From UBA2040 sp041751955 (GTDB lineage Bacteria > Bacteroidota > Bacteroidia > Flavobacteriales_D > Crocinitomicaceae), in assembly GCA_041751955.1 (NCBI GenBank), contig JBGSIB010000047.1, positions 19,637 to 83,636 on the forward strand: a stretch of 64,000 nt of DNA. Reading direction: 5' to 3'. The stretch's first letter is position 1, and every line of letters begins with the position of its first letter. Shown piece by piece: positions 18,088 to 28,016 of this stretch. A program made the translations under genes and the position numbers. Under the pieces are notes generated by a model that saw only the letters and a list, made by a program, of their open reading frames with translations, had not been told where the DNA came from and searched no databases.

Positions 18088-20562
18088 TTAGTTCTTTTTG
18101 ATTCTTGTTGTGTACAATAATTGTTCGTTCTGGAAAAGGAACAGGGTATACAATCCATTTGCCAATTCTTCGACATCAATTGAAATGCTGTTCAAGCCTA
18201 ATTCCGTTGAAACGTTACCTTCAAACACCAAACGTCCACTCATGTCCAAAATTTGTATTTTGGTGTGGGCATTTTTCTCCTCTAAATTAATTTCAATATT
18301 TACTTTGTCGGATGTAGGGTTAGGATAAACCTTAGTCACGTGTTTTGCAGAAGACAATGCCTTGCTGCTATAAACAAGCTGAGCTTTATCATCACCTTTA
18401 TCGTTCGTTGCAATAGTCGCAGGGCCACCACCCGTTGAATAAACACCTGTGGAACTCCAAGAACTCGCAACTCCATTTGAACAATGTGTTCTTGCTTGGA
18501 AATCATACGATGTTCCTGCCGTCAAGCCAGAAAAAGTTTTACTTGTGGAACTAGTTCCAGCCGTACCACCATTTAACCAAGTTGATGAAGCGCTCGCTTT
18601 GTATTGAAAGCTATACCAACCTGCACCTGATACCGCCGGCCAAGAAATTTGAATTGTACTTGCAGTTGAAACAGCTGTACTATTAAGATTTGGAGGCAAT
18701 TCACAACCTGAAAGTGCAGAAGTAGTAAATTGAATAGCTCCCCAAGCACTAGACACACCGTTGGCACATATCGTTCGTGCTTCGAGGTCATATAGTGTAT
18801 TTGGTATCAAACCTGTATAGGATTTACTTGTTGCTGCAGGACTGGATGTTCCTCCAGAAATCCAAGTTGAAGAAGAAGCTTCTTTGTATCGGAAAGCATA
18901 ATAACTTGCTCCAGTTACCGTAGCCCAGGTTACAGTAATTCCAGAACCTGTGATAATTGATGCAACTGTAGCAGGAGGTAATGAACAACCGGCAAGAGGA
19001 TTTGTAACCACTGTTAATGTTGGGGACCAAGCTCCAAAGACACCATTCGGACAGAAAGTTTTTGCCTCAAAATCATACGATGTATTCGGTAATAAACCTG
19101 AAATGACCTTGGAAGTCCCTGCTCCACTTAATGTTCCGCCAAATAACCAAGTCGCACTTGAGGATTCTTTGTAGCGGAATTCGTACCATCCAGTTGCTGG
19201 TATGACCGTCCAAGACAATGTAACCGCATTTCCATTATTATTTGATACTGCAAGCGATATTGGTGAATTACATACTAATGATGATGTACTGAAGAAAGCT
19301 GAAGAACTCCAAGAACCCGAATTCGCTAAATCACAATTACCTGCAACTTGTACTTCGTAATTCACTCCTGAACTCAATCCTGTAAGGGTTGCCATTGTTG
19401 AGCCACTTGGCACAGTACCTCCTGATTGCCAAATTCCCGAACCAATTACTTGATATTGAATTGAAAAGAATCCACCCGCTGGTAAGGACATAGCATCCCA
19501 TGTAATATCAGTAGATGTTGATGTCGTATTCGTTGCGTTGACATTTATAGGCGTATTGATTACTGGAATTGTCAAATCCAACAATACGGTCGAATCACAA
19601 CCACTAGCAGCACCATTTGGAATTGTCCATGTGGCGGTGTTGTTTGAAGTGGCGTAGGTGTTGCCATCTATCCATGTAAATGGTCCGCACGAAACTTGTG
19701 TGTCTAGGCCTGTTGTGGAACTTCCAACTACCGTCACCACTGCTGTACAGGTTGCGGTAAGACCAACGGCATCTGTAGCCGTTAACGTTACGTTGTTTGG
19801 ACCAACATCCGCACAAGTGAATGAGCTTGGAAAGGCACTAAGTGTAACCGCGCCACAATTATCAAATGATCCGCCATCTATATCGGCAGGTGATAAAGAG
19901 CCGTTTCCTGCCGCATCCAAGGTAACCGTATACGGTTGACAAATTGCCACCGGCGGAATAAAATCCAGATTAACCGATACAGTGACTGAATAGCCGACAA
20001 TACAAAGCGGATCTCCCCCGCCGGTATCTCCAGCTCGCAAGGTCCATGTTCCAATTGGAGATGTCCCATTAAAGGTGATTAAGTTTCCATTATTCGGCTG
20101 AAAAACTCCACTAAAAGGATCTACACCCCCAATTATCGAGCCCGCGGATTGGTCAAAATTGGTAGTTACTGTTGATGTAGAACCATTCCCTGAATATGTT
20201 CCGGGTTGAACCAAAATCACATTTGTAGCTGGTCCGTCAATTCTAAAATTTGTCTCGCTGTGAAATGAACTTCCAACACCCGGCAATTCACATGTTCCAT
20301 CAGTTTTCGCCCATGTTATGGACACATTGACATCCGTAACACTGCATACACCAGGCGAAAAATCCGCAGCGGAAAAAGTCAAACCAGGAAGATTGGTGCA
20401 ATATGTGCCGCAACCGTCAACAGTCACGGAAGAAGGTGCAGTGTATGTTTTTGTCACTGTAGTTTGAGAAAAACTAACTAAACTCATGCACATGAAAAAT
20501 ATTCCTACAAGCGAGGGAGAAAATTTCGTTATGCGATCACTTTTAAAGAATTTATTTTTCAT
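18088..20562 (-). CDS. T9SS-sorted adhesin-like protein with P-domain-like module and four Fn3 repeats
   Basis: A secreted 824-residue protein. Signal peptide to about residue 32; a cysteine-containing beta domain resembling the proprotein-convertase P domain (about 55-200, with GTWTLRAGDTGGGD); an HYR-like module (203-279); a short cysteine-rich linker (288-333); then four fibronectin type III repeats at about 338-430, 431-523, 525-617 and 619-711. A T9SS type A sorting domain begins at VYPNPTSDKVNIEI near 745. The last three Fn3 repeats are clearly related (repeated YxFRYKExSSxTW-like and NGVxxxW cores), indicating recent internal duplication. No enzyme active site was seen; adhesion is the likeliest role. 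Confidence 0.85.
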   Translation of the reverse strand: MKNKFFKSDRITKFSPSLVGIFFMCMSLVSFSQTTVTKTYTAPSSVTVDGCGTYCTNLPGLTFSAADFSPGVCSVTDVNVSITWAKTDGTCELPGVGSSFHSETNFRIDGPATNVILVQPGTYSGNGSTSTVTTNFDQSAGSIIGGVDPFSGVFQPNNGNLITFNGTSPIGTWTLRAGDTGGGDPLCIVGYSVTVSVNLDFIPPVAICQPYTVTLDAAGNGSLSPADIDGGSFDNCGAVTLSAFPSSFTCADVGPNNVTLTATDAVGLTATCTAVVTVVGSSTTGLDTQVSCGPFTWIDGNTYATSNNTATWTIPNGAASGCDSTVLLDLTIPVINTPINVNATNTTSTSTDITWDAMSLPAGGFFSIQYQVIGSGIWQSGGTVPSGSTMATLTGLSSGVNYEVQVAGNCDLANSGSWSSSAFFSTSSLVCNSPISLAVSNNNGNAVTLSWTVIPATGWYEFRYKESSSATWLFGGTLSGAGTSKVISGLLPNTSYDFEAKTFCPNGVFGAWSPTLTVVTNPLAGCSLPPATVASIITGSGITVTWATVTGASYYAFRYKEASSSTWISGGTSSPAATSKSYTGLIPNTLYDLEARTICANGVSSAWGAIQFTTSALSGCELPPNLNSTAVSTASTIQISWPAVSGAGWYSFQYKASASSTWLNGGTAGTSSTSKTFSGLTAGTSYDFQARTHCSNGVASSWSSTGVYSTGGGPATIATNDKGDDKAQLVYSSKALSSAKHVTKVYPNPTSDKVNIEINLEEKNAHTKIQILDMSGRLVFEGNVSTELGLNSISIDVEELANGLYTLFLFQNEQLLYTTRIKKN

Positions 20563-20861
20563 AGTATCAAATGAATTATTGCTGTAAACTTAAATATAAA
20601 AATTTGTTAAAACCACAAAACATTACTTTTGGACGCTAAAAAAATAATTACCAGCATCTTAACTGCTCAAAAAATCTCGCTTTTCGCCAATTCAGCAAGT
20701 TAAAATAAATGTTGATTTTAACCTGAGGAATAAGAGCAAACTATATTGTCGGATAGTATTTATAGAACTTTTATAACAATTTGTAGAATAAACAAATATG
20801 TTGAAAACAGGAATGAACGATGCGCAAGGCTCATTCGTGATAAATCGAGAATTACCTCAAT
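20563..20861. other. Intergenic region, 299 bp
   Basis: Very AT-rich, with no supportable gene, hairpin or repeat. It contains the upstream region of the Fn3 protein and the 3' flank of the TMTC-like operon, whose last gene ends at 20862. Confidence 0.5.
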
Positions 20862-22757
20862 TTATGGCAGCGGTTTTAGAGCAGTCAATTTTCCTTTGAT
20901 ATTCGCATCATTTGGAGCCAACTTCACTGCTTTCTGAATGGATAAATAGGCTGCCTCCTTCTGACCAACTGCAACTTGGAGATCGCTCATGAGAACAAAA
21001 TAGTCGGCATTCATAGGATTCAGTTTCTCTCCTTTAATTAATTCCCGCATCGCTTCGTCAAACCGCTTCAATTTAACCAAACAAATTGCCTTGGCTTGAT
21101 AAACCTCAGCAAATTTCGATTTTTGAGATGTTTTCTCATACATTTTCAAGGCTGATGCGAAATCATTTTGAGACATATAGAACTTGCCCAATTGCATTAA
21201 TGGAGCAGCTAGTCCTGGATGGGCTTTCACAGCCGATTCGAATACTTTTTTTCCTTTATCCATTTGACCAAATTCCATATATGCGTTGCCCAAATCAAGC
21301 ATCGCTGGCATAGATCGACAGGAAATATCTACCGCTCGTTGGTAATGATAAAGGATTTCTTCTTGCTTGGTGGGCGAAGGACTTCGATAATACGCATCAT
21401 GTAACAATAAAGCAAAATTGTATTGCGTTCGGGCACAATCATCTAGCGCTACAATATCCGCATCGAAAAGTGTTCTGTTGCTTTCCCAAGCTTGATTTCG
21501 GTTGATTGTTCTTGCAAATCCAACAACGAAAAAGATTGAAAGACAAGCTAATATCCATTTTGCCTTTTTATTTTTCCAAATCGGTTCAGCATCGATATTA
21601 AAACTGCCTTTTGAAAATCGTTCGACTAATACTGGGATTACCAATAAAAAACCAAGTGACGGAATAAACAGAAATCGCTCCGCCATATAATCTGGACCAA
21701 CTTGAATAATATTCAGATAGACCGACAAGGTAATGAAGTAGAAAAGAATGCCAAAAAGAAGAATAGATTTCTTTTTGAATTCTCGAAAAACGACAAAAAG
21801 CAATCCCAAATTCAAAATGACTGAAAAAAGTACTAATGGATTTGACCAGCCGACGATTGTTGAATGGGAGAACCCATAGTCATGAACTAGGGTAATGGGG
21901 AAAATTAGTAAGCCTATGTCTTTGATTAAAATATTGAAAACACTGGGGAGAATTTCAGCTAATCCTTTTGCGTCATGCAATGGATTTCCTAAAAACCCAT
22001 CTTCTTTGTATTGAAACGATTCCAATAACTGGGTTGCATTGTTTTCAAAAACATTATCGGAATAAACGAACCAGCGAATTCCGATAAGCATGGCTCCTGC
22101 GAAAAGGGGCAGCGCAAATTTAAGATATGGATTTATGCGATCCGACTTTTTAATATAGGCTATTAAAAAAATGACTCCAATAAAGGTGATTCCATTTTCT
22201 TTGGATAAAAATGATGCGATCAAAGCGACCAAGGTCAAAAGAGCGTATATCCAATTGTTTTTGTTTTTTTCCAAGAAACTCAAAAAAGATATCATGGAAA
22301 GAACACCAAATATCATTGCCAAAATCTCATCCCTCGATTTAATATTGGCTACAACCTCTGTATGAACGGGAAGGACAATAAAAAGGCCTACAACAATTAG
22401 CGAAAAAAGTGTGTTTTTCTCGGGAAACATCTTTTTGAGGAAGTAAAAAATAAGACAAGATAGTAAAGCGAAGTACAACACATTCATCACGTGTCCTGTT
22501 TTTGGTGTCATCTCAGACATCTCAATATCCGCCGCGAAACTCAACAAAGTTATTGGTCGATAACCATAGCGATGCTGTACTTCGTTTGATTTGATGTTTC
22601 GAAAAAATTCACTTGGATTTGATAAGCCTTTTTGAACGCGCTCGTTTTGTTCTATAACAATGGTATCATCAAAAACATACTCATGCTCAAAGGTATTGCC
22701 ATACTGAAACAAGGAAAGCAAACAAATAAAAATATAAATTCCGGATTTTTTAAACAT
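20862..22757 (-). CDS. TMTC-like GT-C glycosyltransferase with TPR repeats
   Basis: A 631-residue polytopic membrane protein followed by tetratricopeptide repeats, the layout of TMTC/DUF1736 O-mannosyltransferase-like GT-C enzymes. Family marks are the acidic pair in YVFDDTIVI near the N-terminus, RPITLLSF, HTEVVANIKSRDEILA, and LSKENGITF. About ten membrane helices run to residue 430, and TPRs follow (YMEFGQMDKGKKVFESAVKAHP and later repeats). Such enzymes transfer sugars from polyprenyl-phosphate donors in the periplasm. It is the last gene of the minus-strand operon beginning at 31420, 11 bases after the preceding glycosyltransferase, and may use a polyprenyl-linked sugar made by that operon. 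Confidence 0.8.
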   Translation of the reverse strand: MFKKSGIYIFICLLSLFQYGNTFEHEYVFDDTIVIEQNERVQKGLSNPSEFFRNIKSNEVQHRYGYRPITLLSFAADIEMSEMTPKTGHVMNVLYFALLSCLIFYFLKKMFPEKNTLFSLIVVGLFIVLPVHTEVVANIKSRDEILAMIFGVLSMISFLSFLEKNKNNWIYALLTLVALIASFLSKENGITFIGVIFLIAYIKKSDRINPYLKFALPLFAGAMLIGIRWFVYSDNVFENNATQLLESFQYKEDGFLGNPLHDAKGLAEILPSVFNILIKDIGLLIFPITLVHDYGFSHSTIVGWSNPLVLFSVILNLGLLFVVFREFKKKSILLFGILFYFITLSVYLNIIQVGPDYMAERFLFIPSLGFLLVIPVLVERFSKGSFNIDAEPIWKNKKAKWILACLSIFFVVGFARTINRNQAWESNRTLFDADIVALDDCARTQYNFALLLHDAYYRSPSPTKQEEILYHYQRAVDISCRSMPAMLDLGNAYMEFGQMDKGKKVFESAVKAHPGLAAPLMQLGKFYMSQNDFASALKMYEKTSQKSKFAEVYQAKAICLVKLKRFDEAMRELIKGEKLNPMNADYFVLMSDLQVAVGQKEAAYLSIQKAVKLAPNDANIKGKLTALKPLP

Positions 22758-22768
22758 TTGTGTACAGG

Positions 22769-24691
22769 CTAATAATTGTCTAAATAATGGCTACAATTCT
22801 TAAAATCATAGCGAATCACCAGCGGGAGGCGCTCTGTTTCCTTGTAAAATAAACGAAAAATCGGGACATTCTTCATGAAAAAATAACGGAAAACAGGTCT
22901 GAAAATAGACAGTACGCTTTTTCGTGCATGAATTTTTTTTCCTTTCAAATTGGAGGTCGTTTGTCCTGCATTGAGATTGTGTATTTGCTCCACTCCATTC
23001 CTGTCTCCAAATTTTCGGGTACACACGTAAAGCGGCGTTGAAATGATGGATTCTACAAATAAATTATTGTTATCCATCGAAACGGCTGGTAAAATACCTT
23101 TCAACGTTTCTCTTCGCCAAAACATAAACTCTGTCGATATTTGCCCCATTTCCTTTGGGTAATAAATACCTAACTCGGGAGTGCAGCGATAGGGAGCTGA
23201 ATTGATGAGAACATTTCCCGCTTTTGTGCTTTCCTCATCGATTCCTCTTAGAAAATTAACCTGCTTCATCGCTCGGAAAATTTCACCAACTTGTTCAAGC
23301 ATTTCCAATTTAACAGTCATTCCTGATTGCATCCAACCAACGATATCGGTTATACACCTTTCCATTCCTTCGCGAAGCAAAACATTTAAATCGTGGCTTT
23401 CGGAAACACATATTTCCACTTGACATTTTAGTTCTTGTGTCAGCAACTGTATTTCTTGGCTGATTTCCATAGGACAAGAAATGAGAAGAGTAACGTTGTA
23501 AATCCGTTCAATCTCAAGGGAATTGATTGTTATTCGCAAATTCTTCAACCCCAATTCGAGAAGTGGAAGAACAAGTGTTACCTGCGCTGTTCTGTATTGG
23601 TAAGTCTGTGAAAAAAGTTTTAGTTGGTCAAGGTTCTGATTGAATAACAAAAATGGTTTTTCCTCTTCAAAAAGCAGATCAGATTTTCGAATCAATTTGA
23701 TATCCAATCCTTCAATATCGTATTCAATATTTTGGATCAAAGGTTTCATTTGAGCTCCAAAAGAGGCTAAAGGAGATTTCCCACTTCGTATCGTGAGTAC
23801 ACAGGCTGAATCCGAAAAATCAAGCGGTTTCGTTCCGTACAAATCCACATCAAAATCATGACCAACGAGGGCGGGTTGAATCGATTTTATGCTGTCCGAC
23901 GTCAATTCAAAATAGACATCATAAACAGCGTTGGAATCTGAAAAGGAAGAAAATTTCCATTCTTTCAAGTCTTTTGAAAGTTCCACTTGAAACCCTCCTT
24001 GGCTCGACACATTGGTTCCGAATTCTTCAAAATTTGTGGTTAAAGAATGATTGGGAAATACAAAATATCGGTCAGTATCGATTAGGTAATTGATAAAGAG
24101 CTTTTTCCATGAATTATCTGACCATTTCAAAGCGTAAGCGGGTAGTTGTTCGGATTTTCCATGAGGAAACCTAAGCAACCAGTCTTTAAAATTCGACCAT
24201 TGAGATTTCGTCCAACTTTGGCCCCACGAACTCGCCATTTGGATAAAATGAACGTCTGAATCGCCTTTGTAAGGGACAAAAGGATAAAAATTATTTTCTT
24301 CAACCGCATAGGCATATAGCGATACCCCAGCGACCTTCTCTTCAGGTAAATAATAGGCATTTGCTTTTTGAACAAACTGATAAAAAGAAGGTGAAACCAG
24401 TAAATCATCCTCCAATATGATGATGGATTCGTAAGCATCTACCAGTTGCCCGCATGCGAGCACGTGTCTTTTCAAACCAAGATTCTCGGATTTGAGTTCT
24501 ACTTTTTTAGGACCAAATTTCCATTCAAAATCTTCGGCAATTTTTGCCACTTGGGGTTCCTCTGATTTGTCAATTGAAATATGTAGTGTGACCTCGCTAG
24601 TTGGATATGCAGCTTTCGCAAGACTCTTCAAAAGTCGTTGAAGCGAAGCTGGGCGATTGTATGCAATGACGACAATTGTAGGATTATTCAT
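22769..24691 (-). CDS. Glycosyltransferase family 2-like protein, probably two domains
   Basis: A 640-residue cytoplasmic protein. The N-terminal domain starts TIVVIAYNRPASLQRLL and carries a metal/nucleotide motif ILEDDL at 92-97, resembling GT-A enzymes of the GT2/GnT-I type. Residues from about 360 look like a second, degenerate GT-A domain (TLVLPLLELGLKNLRITINS) without an obvious DxD. The extreme C-terminus contains LPLVIRYDF, which closely resembles the tail of the GT2 protein at 47983-48930. The donor and acceptor are unknown. The gene is 60 bases after the GDP-mannose epimerase and 11 bases before the TMTC-like gene. Confidence 0.78.
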   Translation of the reverse strand: MNNPTIVVIAYNRPASLQRLLKSLAKAAYPTSEVTLHISIDKSEEPQVAKIAEDFEWKFGPKKVELKSENLGLKRHVLACGQLVDAYESIIILEDDLLVSPSFYQFVQKANAYYLPEEKVAGVSLYAYAVEENNFYPFVPYKGDSDVHFIQMASSWGQSWTKSQWSNFKDWLLRFPHGKSEQLPAYALKWSDNSWKKLFINYLIDTDRYFVFPNHSLTTNFEEFGTNVSSQGGFQVELSKDLKEWKFSSFSDSNAVYDVYFELTSDSIKSIQPALVGHDFDVDLYGTKPLDFSDSACVLTIRSGKSPLASFGAQMKPLIQNIEYDIEGLDIKLIRKSDLLFEEEKPFLLFNQNLDQLKLFSQTYQYRTAQVTLVLPLLELGLKNLRITINSLEIERIYNVTLLISCPMEISQEIQLLTQELKCQVEICVSESHDLNVLLREGMERCITDIVGWMQSGMTVKLEMLEQVGEIFRAMKQVNFLRGIDEESTKAGNVLINSAPYRCTPELGIYYPKEMGQISTEFMFWRRETLKGILPAVSMDNNNLFVESIISTPLYVCTRKFGDRNGVEQIHNLNAGQTTSNLKGKKIHARKSVLSIFRPVFRYFFMKNVPIFRLFYKETERLPLVIRYDFKNCSHYLDNY

Positions 24692-24751
24692 CGCTCAGAG
24701 TTTGAGGAAAAGCAACGCCGATACAGAATAATTCTTTTTCGATTCCATGCC

Positions 24752-25729
24752 TTAATTCTTTACCATTTTCAACTTTTCCACTTCGGTGCCAATCCAACTA
24801 TAGGTTTTTTGCATTCCTTCTGAAAGGGAAATTTTTGGAATCCAACCTATGGATTTTGTCACGAGCGTGTTTTCAGAATTTCTTCCCATCACACCAATTG
24901 GACCATCAATGTGTTTCAAGGATATCGACTTTCCGGATTGAGCAACAACCATTTCTGCCAAGCGATTTATGGTTACCATTTCTTCTGAACCAATATTCAG
25001 CACTTCTGCACAGTTCGATTCCATCAGCATTAAAATGCCTTCAATGCAATCATCGATATATAAAAAAGAGCGTGTTTGCGTACCATCTCCCCATATTTCT
25101 ATTGAATCGTGCTGGTTTGCCATGAATACCTTGCGGCACAAGGCTGCTGGCGCTTTTTCTTTGCCAGAATTCCAAGCTCCTTCAGGTCCGTAAACATTGT
25201 GAAATCGAGCCATGCGCATATTCAAATTGTAATTTCGCAAAGCTGCTTGGTACAATCGCTCTGAAAAGATCTTCTCCCATCCATATTCGCTATCCGGATC
25301 TGCAGGATAAGCAGAACCTTCCTCACAATTGGGGTTGTTGGGATCTGTTTGGTTGAAACGAGGATAAATACAAGCTGATGAAGAAAAAAACAGGCGTTCT
25401 ATTTTCGCTTGAATAGCATAGTGCGCTACATTCAAATTAATCAATGCAGAATTGTGCATTACGTTGAAATCATTTTCGCCAGAAAACAAATATCCTGCAC
25501 CGCCCATGTCAGCCGCTAGTTGGTATATTTCATCAATTTCTTCTGTAATATATTTCGCACAAACTTTGGGGTCACGCAAGTCACCTTGAATGAATTCGTC
25601 GGCAGGCGAAGCTGAAAATTCAGGATATTTTAAATCTATTCCGATCACGAAATGTCCCAACTGTTTCAAACGCCTAACCAAATGACTTCCGATAAAACCG
25701 CCAGCGCCAAGAACAAGAATTCGTTTCAT
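24752..25729 (-). CDS. GDP-mannose 3,5-epimerase-like SDR enzyme
   Basis: A 325-residue NAD-dependent short-chain dehydrogenase/reductase very like GDP-D-mannose 3',5'-epimerase, which makes GDP-L-galactose and GDP-L-gulose. The Rossmann motif GAGGFIGS is at 8-15. The family's active-site set can be placed: C120 in SSSACIYP, Y149 and K153 in YGWEK, and K192 in KEKAPAALCRK. The spacing of these residues (29, 33 and 72 from the Cys) equals that known for the Arabidopsis enzyme (C145, Y174, K178, K217). It probably supplies an unusual hexose for the glycan made by this operon. Other NDP-sugar epimerases fit less well. Confidence 0.85.
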   Translation of the reverse strand: MKRILVLGAGGFIGSHLVRRLKQLGHFVIGIDLKYPEFSASPADEFIQGDLRDPKVCAKYITEEIDEIYQLAADMGGAGYLFSGENDFNVMHNSALINLNVAHYAIQAKIERLFFSSSACIYPRFNQTDPNNPNCEEGSAYPADPDSEYGWEKIFSERLYQAALRNYNLNMRMARFHNVYGPEGAWNSGKEKAPAALCRKVFMANQHDSIEIWGDGTQTRSFLYIDDCIEGILMLMESNCAEVLNIGSEEMVTINRLAEMVVAQSGKSISLKHIDGPIGVMGRNSENTLVTKSIGWIPKISLSEGMQKTYSWIGTEVEKLKMVKN

Positions 25730-25775
25730 TTGCGAGAATATTTCATGTGTAAAAATACAATTCTGTGCGAATCAA

Positions 25776-27641
25776 TCAATCTTTCGCGAAGGCAATCTGC
25801 CAGTTCACTTTGTTTTCGTAGTCAATTTGTTCCGTTTTAGTGAAAACATAATCACCTATGACGAGGAAATCCATTTCCGTACTCATGAAACAACGAAAAG
25901 CATCATCTGGAGTACAAACGATGGGTTCGCCCCGAACATTGAAGCTTGTATTCACCAACATTCCTACTCCTGTTTTCTCCTTAAAAGTATTGATTAATGC
26001 CCAATACCGTGGATTGGTTTTCTTGCTAACAGATTGAATACGAGCCGAAAAATCAACATGGGTAATGGATTGTAACTTGCTTCTAGGCGTCTTCAATTGT
26101 TTCATCATGGGAAGATTTTCATAATTTTCTGGAACAGAAATACGATATTTTTGAGTAATTGGAGCAACCATTAACATGTACGGAGATTTAATGTCAAGAT
26201 CAAAATACTCAGCCGTTTCTTCTTCCAAAACAGACGGTGCAAAGGGGCGAAAACCTTCTCTGTACTTTATTTTCAAATTCAATTTCGACTGCATGTCCGG
26301 ATTTGTGGGGTCAGCAAGGATACTTCGATTTCCCAGCGATCGAGGTCCAAATTCCATTCGTCCTTGAAACCAACCGATGACATTTCCTTCAGCAAGATGC
26401 GTCGCGACAAGAGCCGTTAATTCATTAAAATCAGCGTATCGCACATATTTTGCCTTGCGTTTTCGGCACATGGTTTCGATTTCTTTATCCGAGAAATAAG
26501 GTCCTAGATAGGTTCCGTTCATAGCATCGATATCCTTTTCGAAAACTCGATCTTCCTCGAAATACATGGCTATAATGGCTTGTGCCGCTCCAGAGGCTCC
26601 CCCACAATCGCCCGACGCTGGTTGAATGTAGATTTCATCAAAAATTTGGGCTTCGTGCAATTTTCCGTTCGCAACACAATTAAGCGCCACACCACCAGCC
26701 ATGCAGAGCTTGTTCATTCCAGTAATCTTCTTCGCTTCGATCGCCATTTTTAGCACAATCTCTTCCGTCACGGTTTGAATCGCTAGGGCAAAATTACAAT
26801 GTGTCTTGGTCAGCTCTTCTTCCTCTTCTTTTCGCACAAAACCAAACAGTTCCTTCCATTTGTTGTCTTTGACCATGCGAAGACCCGTGGCGTAATTGAA
26901 ATAATCTTGATTCAGCCAAATCGATCCATCTTCCTTGATGTCCACCAATTTTGTTTTGATCAATGCGCAAAACTTGGCTGTTTCTTCATCTTTACGATTT
27001 CCATACGGAGCGAGACCCATTAATTTGTATTCGCCAGAATTGACTTTGAATCCCAAATAGTAGGTGAAAGCGCTGTAGAGTAAACCCAATGAATGCGGGA
27101 AATTCATTTCTTTGATGAGTTCAACTTTGTTTCTTTTTCCAACTCCGATGGAAGCTGTGCACCATTCGCCAACTCCGTCTATCGTTAGTATGGCTGCTTC
27201 GTCAAAATTAGACGGATAAAATGCACTTGCCGCATGAGAAAGATGATGCTCGGTAAACAACATTTTGAGCTTTTTCTTTTGGTAAGGCATTACCTCCATC
27301 AAGCCATCTTTGATTTTTTTCCGAAGGAACAATTTTTCATTGAGCCAAACGGGCATAGCTTTCAGGAAAGAAATCAATCCTTTGGGTGCGAAGGCGTAAT
27401 ACGTTTGCAGCAAACGTTCGAATTTCAAAAACGGTTTGTCGTAAAAAACGACTGCATCCAATTCGTCAATGGTTAACCCTGCTTCTTCCAAACAAAACTT
27501 AACGGCATTCGTCGGGAAAACTTCCGTATGTTTTTCACGTGTGAACCGCTCTTCCTGGGCCGCGGCTAGCAACTTTCCATCGACAACGAGTGCTGCAGCC
27601 GAATCGTGATAAAATGCCGATATGCCGAGTATATTCGCCAT
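25776..27641 (-). CDS. NodU/CmcH family O-carbamoyltransferase
   Basis: A 621-residue enzyme of the NodU/CmcH/TobZ family, which uses carbamoyl phosphate and ATP to place a carbamoyl group on a hydroxyl of a sugar or antibiotic. The start MANILGISAFYHDSAAAL is typical, followed by the metal-site segment EHHLSHAASAFYPS, a YrdC-like nucleotide-binding C-terminal region, and the family motifs EFGPRSLGNRSILADP and NTSFNVRGEPIVCTPDDA. It directly abuts the SxtJ-like gene upstream, so the two are translated from one message. The likely substrate is a sugar of the glycan made in this locus. Confidence 0.93.
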   Translation of the reverse strand: MANILGISAFYHDSAAALVVDGKLLAAAQEERFTREKHTEVFPTNAVKFCLEEAGLTIDELDAVVFYDKPFLKFERLLQTYYAFAPKGLISFLKAMPVWLNEKLFLRKKIKDGLMEVMPYQKKKLKMLFTEHHLSHAASAFYPSNFDEAAILTIDGVGEWCTASIGVGKRNKVELIKEMNFPHSLGLLYSAFTYYLGFKVNSGEYKLMGLAPYGNRKDEETAKFCALIKTKLVDIKEDGSIWLNQDYFNYATGLRMVKDNKWKELFGFVRKEEEEELTKTHCNFALAIQTVTEEIVLKMAIEAKKITGMNKLCMAGGVALNCVANGKLHEAQIFDEIYIQPASGDCGGASGAAQAIIAMYFEEDRVFEKDIDAMNGTYLGPYFSDKEIETMCRKRKAKYVRYADFNELTALVATHLAEGNVIGWFQGRMEFGPRSLGNRSILADPTNPDMQSKLNLKIKYREGFRPFAPSVLEEETAEYFDLDIKSPYMLMVAPITQKYRISVPENYENLPMMKQLKTPRSKLQSITHVDFSARIQSVSKKTNPRYWALINTFKEKTGVGMLVNTSFNVRGEPIVCTPDDAFRCFMSTEMDFLVIGDYVFTKTEQIDYENKVNWQIAFAKD

Positions 27642-28016
27642 TTACCAAGGTTTTTCGAATGAAGTTTTTGAATAGGCTTGATTCTTTTCTTTGAAGAAAC
27701 TATTTTGATTATTTTTTAAATCAATAGGGTCGCGTTTGCCGAAAAGTCTGGATAATAAGGCCACGGGGGTGAGAACGAGATAAAATACCAAGGTCATGAT
27801 GATATTGGGAACAATCTTACTCAAGAGCCAAGTTATTTTTGTCCAAATCCAGTCTATTTTTTCTGCAAGAAAATCGGATATGGCGCCCAAAACACCAACA
27901 ATTAGCGAAACATAAAAAAACCAGTTATTCTTGGTCAGAAAAAAAAGAATTGCGAAACCAACAGTGATAATGAGAACTGTTTTAGCTGGGTTCGTTGATT
28001 TCTTTACCACTGACAT
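27642..28016 (-). CDS. SxtJ-like small membrane protein
   Basis: A 124-residue protein with two or three hydrophobic helices (about 12-50 and 68-92) and a polar, charged C-terminus. It matches the SxtJ family, small membrane proteins of unknown function that usually stand next to NodU-type carbamoyltransferases. The name comes from the cyanobacterial saxitoxin cluster and does not imply toxin synthesis. Its ATG shares one base with the stop codon of the tiny gene before it, and its stop abuts the carbamoyltransferase ATG, so the three genes are probably translationally coupled. Confidence 0.78.
   Translation of the reverse strand: MSVVKKSTNPAKTVLIITVGFAILFFLTKNNWFFYVSLIVGVLGAISDFLAEKIDWIWTKITWLLSKIVPNIIMTLVFYLVLTPVALLSRLFGKRDPIDLKNNQNSFFKEKNQAYSKTSFEKPW

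Noticed and set aside
18500..19500. Repeated DNA that could suggest a CRISPR or tandem repeat array
   Set aside because: The repetition is the coding repetition of four diverged fibronectin type III modules; spacing is about 280 bases and the units are not identical.
27642..28016. Saxitoxin biosynthesis because of the SxtJ-like protein
   Set aside because: SxtJ-like proteins accompany NodU-type carbamoyltransferases in many glycan loci, and no other saxitoxin genes are present.
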